Assembly: GCA_050261675.1 (NCBI GenBank)
Contig: JBLNDO010000054.1
Coordinates: 1-57,137 of the forward strand
Direction of reading: 5' to 3'
Source: DASUBN01 sp050261675
GTDB taxonomy: Bacteria; Pseudomonadota; Gammaproteobacteria; Natronospirales; REEB76
Length of the DNA: 57,137 nucleotides
Position numbers and translations under genes: made by a program. Positions 16,417 through 25,592 of the stretch are shown in pieces. The notes under the pieces were generated by a model. It was not told where the DNA came from. It saw only the letters and a program-made list of their open reading frames with translations, and did no database searches. Each line of letters opens with the position of its first letter. The stretch's first letter is position 1.

Positions 16417-18870
16417 TTACTGCGGGTCCACGTAGGTGTCGAACTCCCGCCAGATGCGGCGGTACTCGTCCAGCCACCCGGCCGGCGTGTGGAAGTCGTG
16501 GTGCTCCACGGGATAGAACATCACGTCGAAGTTCGGGTTGCGCAGTTCGATGAGCTTCTGAGTCATGTGGACCGTGTCGATGAAGAACACGTTGTCATCC
16601 TCCATGCCCTGCATGATGAGCAGGTGGTTCTTCAATTGGCCCGCGTAATTGATGGGCGAGCTGTCGAAGTAGGCCTGCGGATCCACGTTGGGGCGGTTGA
16701 GGATAGCGGCCGTGTAGCCGTCGTTGTAGTCCGCCCAGTCCCCCACGGGGCGGAGCGCCGCACCCGCCTGGAAGAGGTCCGGCTGGCGGAACATCATCAT
16801 GTAGGTCATGAAGCCGCCGTAGGAACCGCCCCATTCGCCGAGGCGCTTGGGATCGGCGTGATAGGTCTGTTCCAGCCAGTGGGCGCCGTCCGTGATGTCC
16901 TCCACCTCCGGATGCCCCATCTGCCGGTAGATGGCAGTGCGCCAGGCGCTGCCGTAGCCCGCGGAGCCCCGGTAGTCCATGTCCATCACGATGTAGCCGT
17001 GCTGGGTGAGGAAGGTGTCGAACAGCAGTTCGTGCCAGTAATAGGACCAGCCGGTGTGGGCGTCCTGCAGATAGCCGGCGCCGTGGATGAACACGATGGC
17101 TGGGTAGCTCTTGGCGACCGAATAGTTCTTCGGCAGGTACAGCCGCGCATAGATGGGTCGTGACTGGTGGGTGGAAGGCACCTGCACGATCTGCGGCACC
17201 GTCCAATCGATGCCCGTGAACGCGCCCGTCACCTGGTGGGTCACCTGCACCGCCTTGCCGTTGGGGGCGGCATCCACCACGTAGATTTCCGGCGGGCGCA
17301 CGCTCGTGGAGTGGTAGACGAGCAGCTTGGATTCGTCGGGAGAGAGCAGGAAGCTCTCGCCTTCGTGCATGGCAGGCTGCGCGCCGTTCAGGCCGCCGAG
17401 ACCCGTCACGGCGTCCATGGCGCCGCTCTTGGCGTCCACCCGGTAGATTTCCCAAGTGCCGGGAGCGGGCTTATTGGCGCTCACATAGAAGTAAGCGTCG
17501 TCATGGGTGAGGAAGATGCCGGAGTTGATTTCGAAGTCGCCATGGGTGAGTTGGCGCGCGGTTTTAGCATTCTGATCCTTGAGGTAGAGGTGCGAATAAC
17601 CGCTGGCCTCGGACTGGTACCAGAGACTGTGGTTGTCGTGCATCCAGCCGAAGTCGTTGAAGGTCCAGTTGACCCAGGCGGGATTGGTGAGGTGCTCCTG
17701 GGTGACGAGCACTTTCTTGGCGAAATCCACGGTGGCGAGCCAGCGGTCCTTGAAATCATTGGCGATGAACTGCAGGGCGAGGCCGTTGCCGTCGTCGCTG
17801 AAGGCGACGCCGTTCACCGACAGCTCGCGCACCGCAGGCGCCTTCACCGAGTCCTCGGCCGTCTTGCGGTCCATGCCGTGCTGCACGTCCCAATCCACGG
17901 CGGTCTTGCGCAGCGCGGCCAAGGGATCCTCCTTGGTGCCCGGCAGCTGCGTCAGGTCCAGGTCGAAAACCGAGTGGCTCTGCAGGTCCAGTACCTTCAC
18001 CTGCTGCGCCGCAGGCGGATTCAGGCCCACGTAGGTGTGTTCCTTGCTGGTCTCCACATAGCCGCTGTCGGTGATGTAGTTGGGCATGATGCCGGGCGCG
18101 CCGTCGGAGTAGTCCTTGGGCTGAGTCACGAGCACCAGCCAACGGCCGTTGGGGGAAAGCACGCTCTGGGCGATGCTGAAGCCGCCGCCGAGATAGAAGG
18201 GCGCCGCGACATGGGAGGGATCCGCGCCCTGACGCGCGTTCCGCTGGTCGGTCTGGGCCAGCTTGTTCACTGCCTTGTCGGCCAGTTCCTGGAACAGGCG
18301 TGGTTGCTCGGCTTCCAGGTAGTTCTGCGGCGGGTGGGCCTTGGCGGGATCGTCCATGAGGCGCACGTCCGCCGACAGCGAGGTCATGCCCGTGTCCAGA
18401 TCATAGAGATAGATGTCGTTGCCTTCGTGCCACTGGATGTGGGAACCGTCCGCCATGAAACTTGGGTTCTCCTTCTTGCCGTTGTAGCGCGTCAGCTGCC
18501 GTAGGCTTCCGGTGGCGAGGTTGCGCACGAACAGGTTGTCGTCGCGCACGAATACCTTGAGGGTGTGGGCCAGGTTGAAGCTACCGTCCGGTGACGAGGC
18601 GGACGGCAGCTCCGCGTCGGTGAGTTTGTGGGCGCTGCCGCCGGCCGCGTCCACCGAATAGAGGTCGTGAAGCGGGTTACCGTCGCGCTTCACAGAATAA
18701 AACACGCTCTTGCTGTCGTCGCTCCAATAGCCGCCTTCCGGCATGTTTCCGATCCAGTCGCGGGCGGCCATGATCTGCTCGAGGGTCACTCCGCCACTGG
18801 CGCCGGTGCCGGCCAGGGCCGGCAGGGCCAGCAGGGCGCTGGCGAGGAGGGCAAGGATGCGCTGTGCCAT
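16417..18870 (-). CDS. Exported S9 family prolyl oligopeptidase (DPP-IV-like)
   Basis: An 817-residue serine peptidase with a signal peptide (MAQRILALLAS ... LAG). An N-terminal beta-propeller region with DPP-IV-like segments (SDDSKSVFY, LSPDESKLLVYHS) precedes an alpha/beta-hydrolase domain. The catalytic residues are Ser683 in GGSYGG, an Asp in MEDDN (about 758) and a His in VEHHDFH (about 791). Such enzymes cleave after proline or alanine near peptide N-termini, in the periplasm or outside. With the two M28 peptidases in the window it suggests use of external oligopeptides. It ends in a strong terminator (16367-16390). The upstream gap to the PLP enzyme gene is 30 bases, so it may share that transcript. 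Confidence 0.94.
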   Translation of the reverse strand: MAQRILALLASALLALPALAGTGASGGVTLEQIMAARDWIGNMPEGGYWSDDSKSVFYSVKRDGNPLHDLYSVDAAGGSAHKLTDAELPSASSPDGSFNLAHTLKVFVRDDNLFVRNLATGSLRQLTRYNGKKENPSFMADGSHIQWHEGNDIYLYDLDTGMTSLSADVRLMDDPAKAHPPQNYLEAEQPRLFQELADKAVNKLAQTDQRNARQGADPSHVAAPFYLGGGFSIAQSVLSPNGRWLVLVTQPKDYSDGAPGIMPNYITDSGYVETSKEHTYVGLNPPAAQQVKVLDLQSHSVFDLDLTQLPGTKEDPLAALRKTAVDWDVQHGMDRKTAEDSVKAPAVRELSVNGVAFSDDGNGLALQFIANDFKDRWLATVDFAKKVLVTQEHLTNPAWVNWTFNDFGWMHDNHSLWYQSEASGYSHLYLKDQNAKTARQLTHGDFEINSGIFLTHDDAYFYVSANKPAPGTWEIYRVDAKSGAMDAVTGLGGLNGAQPAMHEGESFLLSPDESKLLVYHSTSVRPPEIYVVDAAPNGKAVQVTHQVTGAFTGIDWTVPQIVQVPSTHQSRPIYARLYLPKNYSVAKSYPAIVFIHGAGYLQDAHTGWSYYWHELLFDTFLTQHGYIVMDMDYRGSAGYGSAWRTAIYRQMGHPEVEDITDGAHWLEQTYHADPKRLGEWGGSYGGFMTYMMMFRQPDLFQAGAALRPVGDWADYNDGYTAAILNRPNVDPQAYFDSSPINYAGQLKNHLLIMQGMEDDNVFFIDTVHMTQKLIELRNPNFDVMFYPVEHHDFHTPAGWLDEYRRIWREFDTYVDPQ

Positions 18871-18900
18871 GGGATTTCCTTGTTTATGGATTCTGAGGTT

Positions 18901-20031
18901 TCAGGCCAGGGCCTGGTCGATGTCGTTGATTAGGTCGGCGGCGTGCTCGAGGCCGGCGGAGAGGCGCAACAGGTTCTTGGGAGTGGTACTTTCCGGCCCC
19001 TCCACCGATGCCCGGTGTTCGATGAGGCTTTCCACCCCCCCTAGACTGGTGGCGCGGGTGAAAAGTTTCACCCGCGAGGCGGCGCGCACCGCGGCCCCTT
19101 CGCCGCCGCGGACGCAGAAGGACAGCATGGCGCCGAAATACCGCATCTGGCGTGCAGCCAGCGCGTGCCCGGGGTGGGACTCCAGGCCCGGATGGAAGAC
19201 CTGTTCCACCTTGGGGTGTTTCTCCAGGTGACGCGCGAGAGCCAGGGCGTTCTCGCACTGGGCCTTCAGGCGCACGGTGAGCGTGGCGGTGCCGCGCAGG
19301 ATGAGCCAGCTGTCGAAGGGGCTGGGGACGGCGCCCAGGGTCCCCTGCAGGAAGCGCAGCCGTTCCGTCCAGGGGCCGGTTTCGCGCAGCACCAGCGCTC
19401 CGCCCAGAACATCGCTGTGGCCGCCCAGGTACTTGGTGGCGCTGTGCATGACGAGGTCCATGCCGAGAGCCAGGGGATTCTGCAGCGCGGGGGTGGCGAA
19501 GGTGCTGTCGCAGACGGCGAGCGCCTTGGCTTTGTGGGCGAGTTCCGCGACGGCGGCGATGTCGGTGATCTTGAGCAGCGGGTTCGAGGGGCTTTCCACC
19601 CAGACGAGGCGTGTGGCAGGCGTGAGAGCCGCTTTCACGGCAGCGAGGTCCGTGGAGTCCACGTAACTCACTTTGAGCTCCCAGCCGGTCATGACCTCCC
19701 TGAGGATGCGCAGCACCCCATGGTAGGCGTCGCGGCTGCAGACGACGTGGTCGCCGGGCTTCAGGGACTGGAACACGGCCGAGGCGGCCGCGCTGCCGGA
19801 GGAGAAGGCGATCGCCCCGGCGCCGCCCTCCAGGGCCGCGAGGCAGGTCTCGAGCTGGTTGCGGTTGGGATTGTCGCTGCGGCTGTAGATATAGCCCTCG
19901 GCGGCGTAATCCGGGGTACGTTCGAAGGTGGTGGACAGGTGGATGGGTGGGGCCACCGCGCCGGTGGCGGTGTCCACCTGCCGGCCTGCATGCACGCAGG
20001 CGGTCTCAAAATGCTCGTGCTTGGAGGACAT
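18901..20031 (-). CDS. Trans-sulfuration PLP enzyme (cystathionine gamma-synthase/lyase type)
   Basis: A 376-residue fold-type I PLP enzyme of the Cys/Met metabolism family. Features seen: HAGRQVDTATGAVAPPI near the N-terminus, YSRSDNPNR, the cofactor-phosphate stretch SSGSAAASA, VCDSTFATPALQNPL, and the PLP lysine K200 in SATKYLGGHSDV. Cystathionine gamma-synthase (MetB) and gamma-lyase cannot be separated reliably by eye. The sequence GGVESLIEHRASVEG fits either. The ATG at 20031 has a GGAG Shine-Dalgarno; an upstream TTG would overlap the GGDEF gene, which ends only 26 bases before. Role: methionine/cysteine interconversion in the cytoplasm. Confidence 0.9.
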   Translation of the reverse strand: MSSKHEHFETACVHAGRQVDTATGAVAPPIHLSTTFERTPDYAAEGYIYSRSDNPNRNQLETCLAALEGGAGAIAFSSGSAAASAVFQSLKPGDHVVCSRDAYHGVLRILREVMTGWELKVSYVDSTDLAAVKAALTPATRLVWVESPSNPLLKITDIAAVAELAHKAKALAVCDSTFATPALQNPLALGMDLVMHSATKYLGGHSDVLGGALVLRETGPWTERLRFLQGTLGAVPSPFDSWLILRGTATLTVRLKAQCENALALARHLEKHPKVEQVFHPGLESHPGHALAARQMRYFGAMLSFCVRGGEGAAVRAASRVKLFTRATSLGGVESLIEHRASVEGPESTTPKNLLRLSAGLEHAADLINDIDQALA

Positions 20032-20057
20032 CGGCGCTCCGGGGAGGAGGAGGGGGC

Positions 20058-21338
20058 TCAACTATAGAGCATCGTGACCACGCGGTTGCGGCCCTGATCC
20101 TTGGCTTCATAGACGGCGCGGTCCGCCACCTTGAAGAGGTCGTCGAATTTCACGTCCTTGCCGAGGGGGCGGGAAGTGACGCCGATGCTCGCGGTCACCT
20201 GAATGCCGTCCGGTTTCAGGGACTCCACGTCCTTGCGGATCTTCTCGGCACGGCGCGTGGCTTCCTCCACCCCGCAAGCGTTCAGGATCACCACGAACTC
20301 CTCGCCACCCACCCGCGCCGCCACATCCCCCTCGCCACCGGACTGTTTCAGCATGGTTCCCACCTTCGCCAGCACGTTGTCGCCGGCGGTGTGCCCGTGG
20401 GTATCGTTGATGTTCTTGAAGTGGTCCAGGTCGATGATGAGCAGGCTCAGCGGCGTGTCGTAGCCGGATGCCTCGCTGAACAGTTTGGACGCGAACTCCA
20501 TGAGGCCGGTGCGGTTGTAGAGATTGGTAAGCGGGTCCTGCATCGCCATCTGGTAGAGCTGGCGCGATTGCGCCTGCACCCGGTCGAAGAGCTGCTTGCT
20601 GATGATGAGATTGCGCACCCGCGCGCGCACTTCCTCCTCCACCGGCGGCTTGGCGATGTAGTCGTTGACCCCCAGGCGGAAGAGCTCGATGCGCCGCGAC
20701 GTCTCGTCCATGCCGGAGAGCGCGAGGATGGGCACACGGCGCTTGTCGGAGAGGTAGCTGCGCACGCGGTTGACGAGACCCACGCCGCTCATGGCGCCCT
20801 CGAGGAGGATGTCGCTCACGATGAGGTCGTAGTCATGCTTCTCGAAGGCGGCGAGCGCTTCGTCCGCGCTGCGGAAGTGGTCCACCTGCAGACCCATGTG
20901 GCGGAGGATCTTGATCATGATGTGCGCCGCCACCATGCTATCCTCGATATAGAGCACGTGGCCGGTTAGGGTCTGCTGTTCCTCGCTCAGGTACTGCTTG
21001 AGGCGCGCCTCCAGCTGTTCCTTGTCCATCTTCTCCTGGATCTCGGTCACGCCCGCCTCGAAGGCCTCCTGGCGCAGGGTCTTGTCCTGGGTGGAGGTGA
21101 GCAGGATGAACGGCGTCTTGTGGTGCTTCGGAAGCGCGCGGACTTGGCGGCACAGGGAGATGCCGTTGGCGCCCGGCAGCGACAGGGAGGCGCAGATGAA
21201 TTCCACCTCCTGGCTGCCGAGCTTCTCCATGGCCTCCTCGGCGCTGGAGACCGTCAGGCTCTGGTGGCCGAGATCCGCGACCATCTTGTTCCAGACGGTG
21301 CGCACCACCTTGGAATGGTCGACGATGAGGATTTGCAT
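20058..21338 (-). CDS. Diguanylate cyclase response regulator, REC-REC-GGDEF
   Basis: A 426-residue soluble protein: receiver 1 (1-118), receiver 2 (126-245) and GGDEF domain (262-426) with active-site GGEEF at 344-348. Receiver 2 has the phospho-acceptor D176 (VSDILLEG) and AKPP. Receiver 1 has Ser51 where the acceptor Asp should be (CASLSLPG) and VDHS instead of an acidic pair, so it is probably a pseudo-receiver. The inhibitory RxxD site before GGEEF reads GEGD, so product feedback at the I-site is not expected. Predicted to make cyclic-di-GMP on phosphorylation by an unknown kinase. The start is the ATG at 21338; upstream codons in the same frame look like intergenic sequence. Confidence 0.93.
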   Translation of the reverse strand: MQILIVDHSKVVRTVWNKMVADLGHQSLTVSSAEEAMEKLGSQEVEFICASLSLPGANGISLCRQVRALPKHHKTPFILLTSTQDKTLRQEAFEAGVTEIQEKMDKEQLEARLKQYLSEEQQTLTGHVLYIEDSMVAAHIMIKILRHMGLQVDHFRSADEALAAFEKHDYDLIVSDILLEGAMSGVGLVNRVRSYLSDKRRVPILALSGMDETSRRIELFRLGVNDYIAKPPVEEEVRARVRNLIISKQLFDRVQAQSRQLYQMAMQDPLTNLYNRTGLMEFASKLFSEASGYDTPLSLLIIDLDHFKNINDTHGHTAGDNVLAKVGTMLKQSGGEGDVAARVGGEEFVVILNACGVEEATRRAEKIRKDVESLKPDGIQVTASIGVTSRPLGKDVKFDDLFKVADRAVYEAKDQGRNRVVTMLYS

Positions 21339-21424
21339 GGACGGAACGTTATAGGAATGGTGCGGACGGCAGACCCGGCCGCCCGATGCTCCGAATTCTA
21401 CTCGCCAAGGGCAGGTCGGGACAG

Positions 21425-21459
21425 GCATTGGGGCGGCGGGGTTCCCGCCGCCCCAATGC
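21425..21459 (-). terminator. Strong hairpin 3' of the M28 peptidase gene, no T-run
   Basis: A perfect 15-bp stem (GCATTGGGGCGGCGG with its complement at 21445-21459) and a 5-base loop lie just downstream of the peptidase stop. Neither side has a T-run, so it may stabilise the mRNA end or act as a weak or factor-dependent terminator rather than a classical one. The rest of the 134-base gap shows nothing else. Confidence 0.55.
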
Positions 21460-21472
21460 TATGCACACGAAA

Positions 21473-23095
21473 TCAGGGCTTTCCCGGCCGTTCCGCGTCC
21501 CGTTTTACCTTGAAAGGCGTGCTCGTCTTCCAGTCCGGCCAGGTGTCGCCGTCGGCGAGACTCAGTCCAGTGCCGTACATCACCTGCAGCTGCTGCAGCA
21601 TGCCTGCGAGGTCCCAACGGGGGTCGTAGACGTCCGCGGGCTTGTGGTAGCGCTGGCTGGTGTAGGCCCGCTGCTGCTCCAGGCCCCAACCCGTGGGCCG
21701 GTCCAGGTAGTCGGTGCCGAGGGCGATGCTCAAGGAGGGCACGCCCGCCTTGGCGAATTCGAAGTGGTCGGCGCGGAAGTAATAGCCCTTCTCCGGCTGC
21801 GAGTCCTGGGAGAGCGTGAGGCCTTGCGTCTTCGCCTGGGCGGCCAGGACGTCGTCCACGCCCGACATGAAGCGCCCGCGCACGGTGAGGTCGCGGGTCT
21901 TGCCGAAGGTGTCCAGGACGTCCATGTTCAGGTCCGCCACGGTGTGCGCCAGCGGGAACAGCGGATGTTGCACGTAGTAACCGGCGCCGAGGAGGTTCTG
22001 CTCCTCGGAGGTGGTGGCGATGAACAGCACGCTGCGTTGGGGCTTCGATTGCGCCATGACGCGGGCAATCTCGAGCAAGCCGGCGATCCCGGAGCCGTTG
22101 TCCACGGCGCCGTGGAAGATCTCGGTCTTGCCGCCGGGGCCCGTGCGCTGCCCCAGGTGGTCCCAGTGGGCGGTGTAGACCACCACGTCTCCCGGATGCT
22201 CGCTGCCTTTGACGAGCCCGATCACGTTGTGGGAGACGACGTCCTTCACGCTGTTGTGCAGCGCGATGGAGGCCGTGAGTTTCATGGGCACGGCCTTGAA
22301 ACCGGGCTTGGCCGCGGCGGCGGCCAGGTCCGCGAACTTGAGTCCGGCAGCTGCGAAGAGTTTCTCCGCGGCGTCGCGAGTGATCCAGCCCTGGATGGCC
22401 GGCTGGTATTCCTTCCCCGGCGGCAACTCCTCCAGAGGGCCAGTCCAGCTGCCGCGCACCACCTCCCAGGGATAACCCGCGGGCTCGGTGTCGTGGACGA
22501 TGAGGATGCCGGCCGCACCCTGGCGCGCCGCCTCTTCGTACTTGTAGGTCCAGCGCCCGTAGTAGGTCATGGCCTTGCCGTCGAAGAGCTTCGCATCCGC
22601 GTGGCCGGGATCGTTCACCAGCACCACCAGGGTCTTGCCCTTCACGTTAACACCAGCGTAATCGTTCCAGTGGTATTCGGGAGCGACGACGCCGTAACCC
22701 GCGAACACCAGCGGGCTGTCCTTGAGGGACACCATGGTCTCCGTGCGCGGCGTACTCACCACCATGTCATCGGCGTAGCTGAAACTCAGGGGCGCAGGGC
22801 CGCCGGCGACGTCGAGATGGGCGGCAGGGTCGGCGGTGATCTGCTTCAGGGGCACCGCCTGCAGATACGACGCCCCATCGCCCGGAGCGAGGCCGTACTC
22901 CTTGAAGCGCGCTGCGATGTAGGTGGTGGTGAGTTCTTCGCCTGCGCTGCCCGGGGCCCGGCCGCCGTAGGCATCGGAGGAAAGCGTCTGGATGGTGGTG
23001 CGGATGTTGGTTTCGCTGAACGGCGGCGCGTCTGCGGCCAAGACCAGCGCCGGCAACGAAAACGACAAGGACAGGACGAGGCTGGGTATGCGCAT
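21473..23095 (-). CDS. Exported M28 family aminopeptidase with PA domain
   Basis: A 540-residue secreted zinc peptidase. It has a signal peptide (MRIPSLVLSL ... VLA-AD) and an M28 domain interrupted by a protease-associated insertion (about 110-260, including AGYGVVAPEYHWNDYAGVN and GAAGILIVHD). Zinc and catalytic residues are visible in YTAHWDHLG, GAVDNGSG, TSEEQNLLG and RADHFEF. The DAYGGRAPGS motif near the N-terminus is typical of this secreted subfamily. Expected to remove N-terminal residues from peptides in the periplasm or medium. The ATG at 23095 has a GGGGG Shine-Dalgarno. It is 34 bases downstream of the DhaL-DegV fusion gene and may be its last co-transcribed partner. Confidence 0.92.
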   Translation of the reverse strand: MRIPSLVLSLSFSLPALVLAADAPPFSETNIRTTIQTLSSDAYGGRAPGSAGEELTTTYIAARFKEYGLAPGDGASYLQAVPLKQITADPAAHLDVAGGPAPLSFSYADDMVVSTPRTETMVSLKDSPLVFAGYGVVAPEYHWNDYAGVNVKGKTLVVLVNDPGHADAKLFDGKAMTYYGRWTYKYEEAARQGAAGILIVHDTEPAGYPWEVVRGSWTGPLEELPPGKEYQPAIQGWITRDAAEKLFAAAGLKFADLAAAAAKPGFKAVPMKLTASIALHNSVKDVVSHNVIGLVKGSEHPGDVVVYTAHWDHLGQRTGPGGKTEIFHGAVDNGSGIAGLLEIARVMAQSKPQRSVLFIATTSEEQNLLGAGYYVQHPLFPLAHTVADLNMDVLDTFGKTRDLTVRGRFMSGVDDVLAAQAKTQGLTLSQDSQPEKGYYFRADHFEFAKAGVPSLSIALGTDYLDRPTGWGLEQQRAYTSQRYHKPADVYDPRWDLAGMLQQLQVMYGTGLSLADGDTWPDWKTSTPFKVKRDAERPGKP

Positions 23096-23129
23096 GAGAT
23101 CCCCCTTCAAGGATCGGGACGGAAACGGT

Positions 23130-24968
23130 CTAGGGAGTGGGAGGCGGGGAGTAAGCTTGCACGCTCACCACCAGGGCGCCCAAGCCCGCGTGTGCGCCGA
23201 GCGCCGGGCCCACCTCGGTCATGTGGGCCGATTCCACATCCGGAAGGAGACGCTTGAGCTCGAAGAGCAACGTCTCCGCCGCTTCGGGTGCGGCGCAATG
23301 GCCCACCAGCAGACGGTGGTGCCCGCCGTCCGGGGCCCGTCGCGCTACGTAGCGTGCGAACTTCGCGGGCAGGGCGCGGCGGCCCAAGAGGGCGCCGCAG
23401 GATTTCACCCGGCCGTCCGGGAGCGCGGTGAGCAGGGGCGTCACGTGCAGGAGGTCGGCGACGAGTTTCTTCGAGCGCGGTACGCGGCCGCCGCGCACCG
23501 CGGAGGTGAGGTCCGGGATGAGGCCCCAGGTGCGCGTGCGGGGCATGATGGCCTCTACCGCGGCGAGGATTCTCGCGGCGTCGAGACCGGCGAGCGCACA
23601 CTCGGCGGCGTACACCGCGAGCAGCCCCTGGCCGCAGGACACGGTGCGGGTGTCCAGCACCCTGACCGAAGCGTCGTCGGTGCGCGCCGCGGCGGACGCG
23701 CCTGCCTGGAAAGTGCCGCTCGCCCGGGAGGTGAGTCCGAGGTAGAGCACCGCCTCGTAGTGGCTCCCGAGGAAGCTGAACTCGCGGCGGAAATCCCCGG
23801 GTGGCGGTTGCGAGGTCTTGGGGTGATGCGGGTTTTCCCGCAGTTCGCGGTAGAAATCCGCGGTCTTGAGAGAGACCTTGTCGAGATAGGCGTGCTCGCC
23901 GAAGTGCACCCGCACCGGTACCATGTGGATGTCTAGCGCGTCGCGCAGGCTTTCCGGGATGTCCGCGCCGGAATCGGTGACCACCGCGGGCCGCGCCAGG
24001 CGTTTGCCGGCGATGCGCGCCTGGCGCCACATGTCGTCGGCCTTTTCCCCGGAGACCTTGCCGTGGCGCGCCGCGATGCGGAACAAGAGGTCCGGCGTCT
24101 TGAGGTGCACGTGCACCCGGAGCTTGCGGGCGCCACCCGCCACCACCAGGCTGCCGCCCACGGCGGAGAGTTCGGCGCTGAGTGCGGCACGGTCGAGTGC
24201 TTCGCCCTCGATGAGGCATTCCGTGCAGTAGCGGTATTCCTTGTCCATCTCCAGGTCCTTGGGATGGGTCTCGGCCGGCAGCGGCGCGTCCGCCGGCAGT
24301 TCTTCCAGGTCTCCGGCTTCCAGGAATTCCACCACCCCCTGCACCAGGTCCACGAAGCCCTGGGCGCCGGCGTCCACCACGCCGGCTTTCTTCAGGACTT
24401 CGAGCTGGTTCGGCGTGTTTGCCAGGGACCGGCGGGCGCGCTCCAGGCCGCAGTGCATCAGAACCTGTACATCCGCCCCGGGTTCGCGGGCGAGGCGTTC
24501 GCGCAGGGCCGAGGCGAAATCCGTGAGCACCGTGAGCAGCGTGCCTTCCTTCGGCTGGGTGAGGGCCCCGCGTGCCGAGGCGGCGCCGTGATGCACGGCT
24601 TCTACGAAATGGGCCGGGCTGAGGACCTCGGAGCCGCTGGATTTCTCAGAAAGCCCCTGGAAGAACTGCGCGAAGATGGCGCCGGAGTTGCCGCGGGCGC
24701 CGTCCAGGGCGGCGGAGGCCACCACCTCGAGCATGTGGCCGGCCTCACGGTGCAGGTTGTCGTCCATGGCCGTGAGCACCGAGCGCAGCGTGAAGGCGAT
24801 GTTGGTGCCGGTGTCGCCGTCCGGCACGGGGAACACGTTGATGGCGTTCAGGTGGTCCTGGCGGGCGATGACGTGGCGGATGCCGGCGGAGAGCGCGCGC
24901 CTCAGGCGCACCCCATCCACGTAAGCGATGGCGACGGCCTCGGTTCTCGCGAGCGGCGCCGGATTCAC
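23130..24968 (-). CDS. DhaL-DegV fusion, FakA-FakB-like fatty acid kinase candidate
   Basis: A 612-residue soluble protein joining two normally separate partners. Residues about 15-215 are a DhaL/DAK2 ATP-binding domain with NVFPVPDGDTGTN (44-56), ARGNSG (91-96) and EGTLLTV. Residues about 240-320 match the middle domain of FakA (EYRYCTECLIEG, LRVHVHLKTP). Residues 326-605 are a DegV/EDD domain with TDSGADIP and TSQPPPGDF, as in the lipid-binding subunit FakB. In Firmicutes, FakA phosphorylates fatty acids bound by FakB so they can enter phospholipid synthesis. The fusion suggests kinase and carrier in one chain. The start is a GTG overlapping the gspB stop (GTGA), so it is translationally coupled to gspAB. 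Confidence 0.88.
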   Translation of the reverse strand: MNPAPLARTEAVAIAYVDGVRLRRALSAGIRHVIARQDHLNAINVFPVPDGDTGTNIAFTLRSVLTAMDDNLHREAGHMLEVVASAALDGARGNSGAIFAQFFQGLSEKSSGSEVLSPAHFVEAVHHGAASARGALTQPKEGTLLTVLTDFASALRERLAREPGADVQVLMHCGLERARRSLANTPNQLEVLKKAGVVDAGAQGFVDLVQGVVEFLEAGDLEELPADAPLPAETHPKDLEMDKEYRYCTECLIEGEALDRAALSAELSAVGGSLVVAGGARKLRVHVHLKTPDLLFRIAARHGKVSGEKADDMWRQARIAGKRLARPAVVTDSGADIPESLRDALDIHMVPVRVHFGEHAYLDKVSLKTADFYRELRENPHHPKTSQPPPGDFRREFSFLGSHYEAVLYLGLTSRASGTFQAGASAAARTDDASVRVLDTRTVSCGQGLLAVYAAECALAGLDAARILAAVEAIMPRTRTWGLIPDLTSAVRGGRVPRSKKLVADLLHVTPLLTALPDGRVKSCGALLGRRALPAKFARYVARRAPDGGHHRLLVGHCAAPEAAETLLFELKRLLPDVESAHMTEVGPALGAHAGLGALVVSVQAYSPPPTP

Positions 24969-25591
24969 GTGGCGGGCAGGAGGAAGACGGTGCCGTGGTA
25001 TTCCAGCACCGCACCCTCGGGGATGATGTCCCTGATCGTGGGTCCCTCGGCCAGCACCTCGCCGATGCGATAACGCTTCAGGTTGATCACCACGAAGCGG
25101 TCCGCGGGTTTCTCGGCGTAGCCATGTACGTCGAGATGCAGCTCGGGCAGCCCCTGGCGTTGTTCGGGTGTGAGGGCGGCGAAGGTCGGCAGCGCCGCGG
25201 CGTTGGTGGCAAGCTCGGGCTGCGGCGGTTCCGGTGCCTGCGCGGCGGCGTCCGGCGGCGCCGGCGAAGCGGGTGTGGCCGGAGCGACGTTGACGGGAGG
25301 CGCACCGACCTCTTCGGAGAGCGGGCGCACCCTCGGGTGGTAGGCCGGCGGGGGTGGGGCCGGAGACGGGGAAGCGGCCGCCACCGGCGGCGCCTCCGCC
25401 GCGGGGCGACCGCCGAAGAACAGCACCCCCAAGACCACGGCGTTCACCAGCAGCAGCAGGCCGAGCAGCGTCACCCAGGGTACGGCGAGCCGCGTGCGCG
25501 GGGACGGCATCTCCCCCGCGCCCAGCTGTCCGGTGAGGCTCTGCTGACGGGTGCGCTCGGATTTCTTCAGGGCGTCGAGGATCAACGACAT
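24965..25591 (-). CDS. gspB: GspB-type secretion accessory protein
   Basis: A 208-residue bitopic protein. The N-terminus MSLILDALKKSER is the hallmark of GspB/ExeB, followed by a membrane segment (about 40-60), a Pro/Ala-rich periplasmic linker (about 65-130) and a compact C-terminal domain (LPELHLDVHGYAEKPADRFVVIN ... RYRIGEV) matching the GspB periplasmic domain. With GspA it helps insert the type II secretion secretin through peptidoglycan. The start at 25591 was chosen on the family N-terminus; a start four codons earlier overlaps gspA. One base separates it from the gspA stop. Confidence 0.92.
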   Translation of the reverse strand: MSLILDALKKSERTRQQSLTGQLGAGEMPSPRTRLAVPWVTLLGLLLLVNAVVLGVLFFGGRPAAEAPPVAAASPSPAPPPPAYHPRVRPLSEEVGAPPVNVAPATPASPAPPDAAAQAPEPPQPELATNAAALPTFAALTPEQRQGLPELHLDVHGYAEKPADRFVVINLKRYRIGEVLAEGPTIRDIIPEGAVLEYHGTVFLLPAT

Positions 25592-25592
25592 G

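Noticed and set aside
21386..23257. A 623-codon plus-strand frame opposite the M28 peptidase
   Set aside because: Antisense shadow: no Shine-Dalgarno or motifs, and the minus strand has a complete signal peptide and zinc site.
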